Below are positions 60,754-64,000 of a stretch of 64,000 nucleotides of DNA, in pieces. The notes under the pieces are model-generated. The model saw nothing but the letters and a program-made list of their open reading frames with translations. It was not told the origin of the DNA and did no database searches. The stretch's first letter is position 1. Each line of letters begins with the position of its first letter. The stretch comes from Bacteroidales bacterium H3 (GTDB lineage Bacteria > Bacteroidota > Bacteroidia > Bacteroidales > Muribaculaceae): contig DAAN01000026.1 of the NCBI GenBank assembly GCA_001701135.1, forward strand, positions 1 through 64,000, in the 5' to 3' direction. A program made the translations under genes and the position numbers.

Positions 60754-61722
60754 TTAGTTTTCAAAAACAATATCATCAATACAAAGGTATGCAGGGGTAT
60801 TTAAGCCATACTCTCCTGTGTCGGAACCTGAAAAGTTAAATTTCACAAATCCTACTCCAGCTTGATTAATAGGCCAATATGTCCATGTAGTAACGGGATT
60901 TTCGTTCTTCCCATTTCTATAATCGGCTAATACCTTGGTGTATGTAGCTAACTTATTACCAGCAAAATCATAACATTCAAGTTCAACTTGGAAATACCCG
61001 ATATGTTTTCCGCTTGCATCAACTTGTGCTGACAACGGAGTAGCTACTCCGGATGCGCCGAATTTATTACCATGCATGATTACACCATAGGTATATGATG
61101 AATTACAGAACCATAAACCTTTTAGAGTATATTCGCCTGTTAAATAGAATTCGGGCTGAGCCATCCATTCGGTATTATACTCATCAGAATAACCATAAAC
61201 AACAGCAAAATTATTTCCGCTGTGACCTGCACCTTCGTTAGAACCATTAACAGAAGTCGTATCATAAACACTCATTTGATTGTTATAGGAATACCACCAA
61301 TCAGTCGGTATGGTATCACCGGTAATCGTAATTCCTTCGGCGGAAGATGGATTGGTACGGTAATTCCATTTAGACAATGCTAATCCACCACAAGAGAAAT
61401 TGTTGAATGTTCCATAATTATTAGTCACTGTGTTAATCTCTGACATGAACATTCCATCTGGATCGTCAATTTCTTTTACTTGGGTATACGAACCCACATT
61501 TCCATAATAATTAGCGCCATAGGATGTCGGCATTGCCATCATTGATGAGGAAAAATCATCAAACGTAATGGTATAAGAACCATCGGGGTTAGGTGTCGCG
61601 CGGGTTTGAATCGCACTTTCCTCATACGAAGCAAGGAAGTCATCGTCGGACGAACATCCTGTGAACACTGCGGCAGCCATTGATACAACGGCCATTGCCA
61701 AGAATTTAAGATTCTTTTTCAT
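60754..61722 (-). CDS. DUF4465 surface lipoprotein (BtuH-like)
   Basis: The 322-residue lipoprotein (signal AVVSMAAAVFTGCSSDDD) has the DUF4465 pattern: YTITFDDF near residue 50, FNNFSCGGLALSKWNYRT near 105, GHSGNNFAVVYGY near 168, and the C-terminal GEYGLNTPAYLCIDDIVFEN. From memory, DUF4465-type proteins in Bacteroides B12 loci (BtuH) bind cobamides at the cell surface. It is the first gene after the riboswitch, which fits. The gene is more AT-rich than btuG/btuB. Confidence 0.8.
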   Translation of the reverse strand: MKKNLKFLAMAVVSMAAAVFTGCSSDDDFLASYEESAIQTRATPNPDGSYTITFDDFSSSMMAMPTSYGANYYGNVGSYTQVKEIDDPDGMFMSEINTVTNNYGTFNNFSCGGLALSKWNYRTNPSSAEGITITGDTIPTDWWYSYNNQMSVYDTTSVNGSNEGAGHSGNNFAVVYGYSDEYNTEWMAQPEFYLTGEYTLKGLWFCNSSYTYGVIMHGNKFGASGVATPLSAQVDASGKHIGYFQVELECYDFAGNKLATYTKVLADYRNGKNENPVTTWTYWPINQAGVGFVKFNFSGSDTGEYGLNTPAYLCIDDIVFEN

Positions 61723-61894
61723 AACTCAATTATTAAAAGTTAAACAAAAAGTTTAATTACACATTCGTTTTCCTTACGATAGATTTGCAACGAATGAGAA
61801 ATCGGTTATCAAAAAGAATACAGGTGGTCTTTGGATGAGCCTCTGTTCATTTTGATCTAATGCCAATATCCCGTGGTCACTAAATCATATCTCA

Positions 61895-62052
61895 TCAAGC
61901 AGGTCTTCTGGCTCATCCCGCTTATCGCGCCTTCCCAGCTTTCACCAGTGGCAAAGAGTGCGATAAACTTTAATAGGACTTACAGCTGCGAGTACAGCTC
62001 CGGATTTTCACCGGGATTCCCTTTTAATTCCATTCGACGCTTCGATTGGAAA
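61895..62052 (-). promoter_or_regulatory. cobalamin riboswitch
   Basis: Read on the minus strand, the leader has GGGAATCCCGGTGAAAATCC then GGAGCTGTACTCGCAGCTGT, then GCCACTGG, AAGCTGGGAAGGC and the B12 box AGCCAGAAGACCTGC near 61899-61915, in the order of the cobalamin aptamer. It lies about 175-330 bases before the DUF4465 start and right after the -7 box. Bound B12 should lower expression of the whole uptake operon. Confidence 0.95.
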
Positions 62053-62063
62053 CTTGACTGGTG

Positions 62064-62071
62064 CAAAGTTA
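62064..62071 (-). promoter_or_regulatory. -7 box of the B12 operon
   Basis: The minus strand reads TAACTTTG; transcription would begin near 62057, just ahead of the riboswitch aptamer, giving a leader of about 335 bases. Confidence 0.75.
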
Positions 62072-62493
62072 AGAGTTATTTTTTATATAATTTCTTTTTT
62101 CTCCATTTTTTTTCTGATAACAGCTTTTATGAATATAAAAATGTACTCTTTCTACCATTTTTTAGTTGCGAATAACGATATGCCATTGCCCAATCATTTA
62201 TTTTTTAATTCGTCTTCTCCCCTTATGTCGGCAATTCCTGTCGGGTGATTTTTATGCAAAGGTACAGCGTTCGGTCAATTGCCAAGAGCCGCAAATGCTA
62301 ACGTTTTGCGAATTTTACAGCAGCCTTCCGCAAATCGCAGATTGGGGTATTCCGTAAAATCCGCCCGCCGTTCACTTGTCTTATTTGCCTCGATCCGTCT
62401 GTCAGTCCTGCATAAAAATCATTCCCCAACGAGAAGCCGAAAGAGCTTCAAGAAGAGGGAAATAAAAAGTTTAACAAATTAAAATTTACAATT
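62072..62493 (+). promoter_or_regulatory. intergenic region with structured leader of the 62494 gene
   Basis: The left part is AT-rich and featureless. From GCAAAGGTAC near 62255 (TACCTTTGC on the minus strand) to the ATG it parallels the leaders at 37405 and 63165. It ends in a hairpin (GAAGC...GCTTC, 62433-62449) and AGAAGAGGGAAATAAAAA. Confidence 0.5.
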
Positions 62494-62976
62494 ATGCACA
62501 GCAGGATTTTTCAAATTTCAACGGAGCCGATAGACAAAGAAAACTATCTGAATGAGGACACACTCCAGCAAGGAGACGGGAGCTTCTATGACTATTGTTC
62601 AGAAATAGACGAGGAAAACCGTAAAGAGGATATTGCCAATTTGGTCAATTATGCCTTACCCAACGGAATGTTCGAGCTTATATCCGATGACACCATGCGC
62701 TATAATGGTGGCATAGAGCAATGGAAAGAGGAGTATGTCGCCAATATCAAAAAGAGAGCGGATGCTCTTACGGCAGATAATATGTTGGAATGGGGGTCGA
62801 CCTATTATCTCAAACAGGCAGTGGAAAATCCGTTGGATGTCGCCTATCATTTCTATTTGGATGGCGACGGCTGCCAATCTTTTGCCGAACAGTCCTTTGC
62901 GTTTATGGAGTTTGTTTGTAGGCTTGAACCGGGAACGATACTCTACATCGGAGGAGTTGTTGATTACCACTTCTGA
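62494..62976 (+). CDS. element-borne hypothetical protein
   Basis: The 160-residue acidic protein (MHSRIFQISTEPIDKENYLNEDTLQQGDGSFYDYCSEIDEENR...) is not recognised; similar proteins are seen in Bacteroidales conjugative elements. No signal peptide or membrane segment. It is preceded by a leader of the same type as two other element genes and followed by a strong terminator, so it stands alone. Confidence 0.65.
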   Translation: MHSRIFQISTEPIDKENYLNEDTLQQGDGSFYDYCSEIDEENRKEDIANLVNYALPNGMFELISDDTMRYNGGIEQWKEEYVANIKKRADALTADNMLEWGSTYYLKQAVENPLDVAYHFYLDGDGCQSFAEQSFAFMEFVCRLEPGTILYIGGVVDYHF

Positions 62977-62996
62977 TGTTTGTCCGAAACATTGGC

Positions 62997-63035
62997 AACC
63001 ACCCGCTTTTGAGGCGGGTGGTTACTCTCTTTTTT
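62997..63035 (+). terminator. terminator after the 62494 gene
   Basis: AACCACCCGC pairs perfectly with GCGGGTGGTT (7-base loop), followed by ACTCTCTTTTTT. Confidence 0.85.
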
Positions 63036-63164
63036 GCACAGGCTCACCGGTTACTTTTATAAATATGCTCTGCAGAGCTTCCGCCACCGGTTTCACTGCC
63101 GGTATATTCCTTTTTTAAGGGTATAATCCCTTCACTACCCCGACATACGCCACAGGCTTGTTTT

Positions 63165-63400
63165 CGTGTGCAAAGGTACGGTGGACGAACATGGTTCAAG
63201 TACCGCTATCGCTACCTGAAATAAAATTTGATGACAACTTTCCGTAATCGGAGATAACGGTATTTCATAAAATTTCATCGCAGGTTCCTTGTCCGTCGTT
63301 CTTGTATCCCCCGTTTGGAACGCACATGAAAACAACCCTTTTGGGCGAAGTCAGAAGACTTCAAGAAAAGGGAAATAAAAAATCAATAAATCAAAAGACA
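63165..63400 (+). promoter_or_regulatory. structured leader of the 63401 gene
   Basis: It starts at GCAAAGGTAC (about 63171) and ends with the perfect hairpin GAAGTC-AGAA-GACTTC (63347-63362) followed by AAGAAAAGGGAAATAAAAAA. An in-frame ATG near 63326 lies inside the leader; translation from there would disrupt the shared structure. Confidence 0.5.
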
Positions 63401-63868
63401 ATGAGCAAGTACGATTTCATCAAGCAAGGCAACCTCCTTTATTGGCACACTGCCGATAACGATGTAGAATGTCGAATTATCTCAACTCCCGAAAAAGTGG
63501 ATAGCGACAGTATTATTTTAATCGCAACAGGTTCTTCAGAGATTGAAGTCTTGGCATCGGAGCTATCACCTATTGGCTCATCGAGAAGCCACAAAGAGGA
63601 ATTTTTGCGCTGGAAAAAAGAGCGTGAAGCCGAGGGCATGGAGTTTTTCAACCGTCTTTCCGAAGTCATGGAAACAGACAATGATTTGGCTGTAGGCGAT
63701 ATGGTGGCGTTTACTAACGACTACGGGGTGGTATTTGGCCCCAAAGAAGTATTAGCTTTCAGAAAGCCTTGGAATGGCGGTAGATGCGTATATATCGACA
63801 GTGATGCCTATTGGTTCCCAGACCGTCCCGGACAACTCACCATACTCAGCAAAGGAGGTACAGAATGA
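63401..63868 (+). CDS. element-borne hypothetical protein
   Basis: The 155-residue acidic protein (MSKYDFIKQGNLLYWHTADNDVECRIISTPEKVDSDSI...) has a beta-rich middle and C-terminal part (VGDMVAFTNDYGVVFGPKEVLAFRKPWNGGRCVYIDSDAYWFP) but no recognised domain. The start at 63401 is chosen because it sits just after the conserved leader motif; the frame stays open upstream to 63302. Its stop overlaps the next start (ATGA). Confidence 0.65.
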   Translation: MSKYDFIKQGNLLYWHTADNDVECRIISTPEKVDSDSIILIATGSSEIEVLASELSPIGSSRSHKEEFLRWKKEREAEGMEFFNRLSEVMETDNDLAVGDMVAFTNDYGVVFGPKEVLAFRKPWNGGRCVYIDSDAYWFPDRPGQLTILSKGGTE

Positions 63869-64000
63869 CAAACGAAGACAAAATCTTAAAACGGCTTTGC
63901 GGCAATATTGCCGCAGGTCGTTTCAACTGGCGGAAATACTGCACACCGCAACTTTACTTCGGTTGGGAGATTTGTGTTACCCCTCTGCATTGCTCTTACG
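63865..64000 (+). CDS. element-borne hypothetical protein, cut by the window end
   Basis: The ATG at 63865 overlaps the stop of the previous gene. The 45 visible residues read MTNEDKILKRLCGNIAAGR, then FNWRKYCTPQLYFGWEICVTPLHCS. The protein is not recognised. It is coupled to the preceding gene and continues beyond 64000. Confidence 0.6.
   Translation, partial: MTNEDKILKRLCGNIAAGRFNWRKYCTPQLYFGWEICVTPLHCSY

Overview
The window is a piece of a Bacteroidales (phylum Bacteroidota) chromosome. Most recognisable promoters carry the Bacteroidota -7 box TAnnTTTG, and the gene content fits: TonB-dependent receptor, DUF3078, DUF4465, WG repeats and Bacteroides-type mobile-element genes. The high GC of the core genes suggests a Muribaculaceae- or Barnesiella-like gut bacterium rather than a low-GC Bacteroides. 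That genus-level guess is inference. No rRNA, tRNA or CRISPR array was seen.

Core part, left (1-10.7 kb): upp, a bifunctional Rel/SpoT, mtnN, an HAD phosphatase with aroB, a decaying MntA/HepT toxin-antitoxin pair beside a fragment of an AlbA_2-type protein, an Alg14/Alg13-like glycosyltransferase pair with an MFS transporter, a TrmH-type RNA methyltransferase and rbfA. From 10.7 to 14.6 kb lies a clearly AT-rich island on the minus strand. It holds a WG-repeat protein, a phosphatase-like protein, a retropepsin-like protease, a broken gene, an unknown and a small membrane protein. A 33-bp near-perfect direct repeat flanks it.

Core part, middle (14.6-36.6 kb): an AAA/DUF4143 ATPase, then ruvB, a Wzx-like flippase, a GH36 alpha-galactosidase and a glycosyltransferase. 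On the minus strand a long co-directional run follows: lplA, gcvT, gcvH, gcvPA, gcvPB, lpd, an AlbA_2/HTH protein and uvrC. This makes a complete lipoate-dependent glycine cleavage system with its ligase in one unit. Next come a family of REP-like hairpins, a DUF3078 outer-membrane protein, a 600-bp spacer rich in GTTATCAAC sites, an outer-membrane phospholipase A, a candidate small RNA and a DUF1016 nuclease.

Mobile part (about 36.7 kb to the end): small hypothetical genes with shared structured leaders, ssb, HU, a serine-recombinase-like protein lacking its catalytic residues, a lipoprotein operon, a candidate oriT, a MobV relaxase and an OmpA-like protein. These are typical of a Bacteroidales integrative/conjugative or mobilisable element. 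Its cargo (47.8-62.1 kb) is a 14-kb vitamin B12 acquisition operon. It starts with a TAACTTTG promoter and a cobalamin riboswitch, and continues with four surface lipoproteins (DUF4465/BtuH-like, a PKD-like protein, a leucine-rich mosaic protein, BtuG-like), BtuB, BtuF, BtuC, BtuD, a split ThrE-like exporter, a DUF6064-like membrane protein and a DUF2284 protein. The 3' scar of a second btuD sits just before DUF2284. More element genes resume after the cargo and run off the window end.
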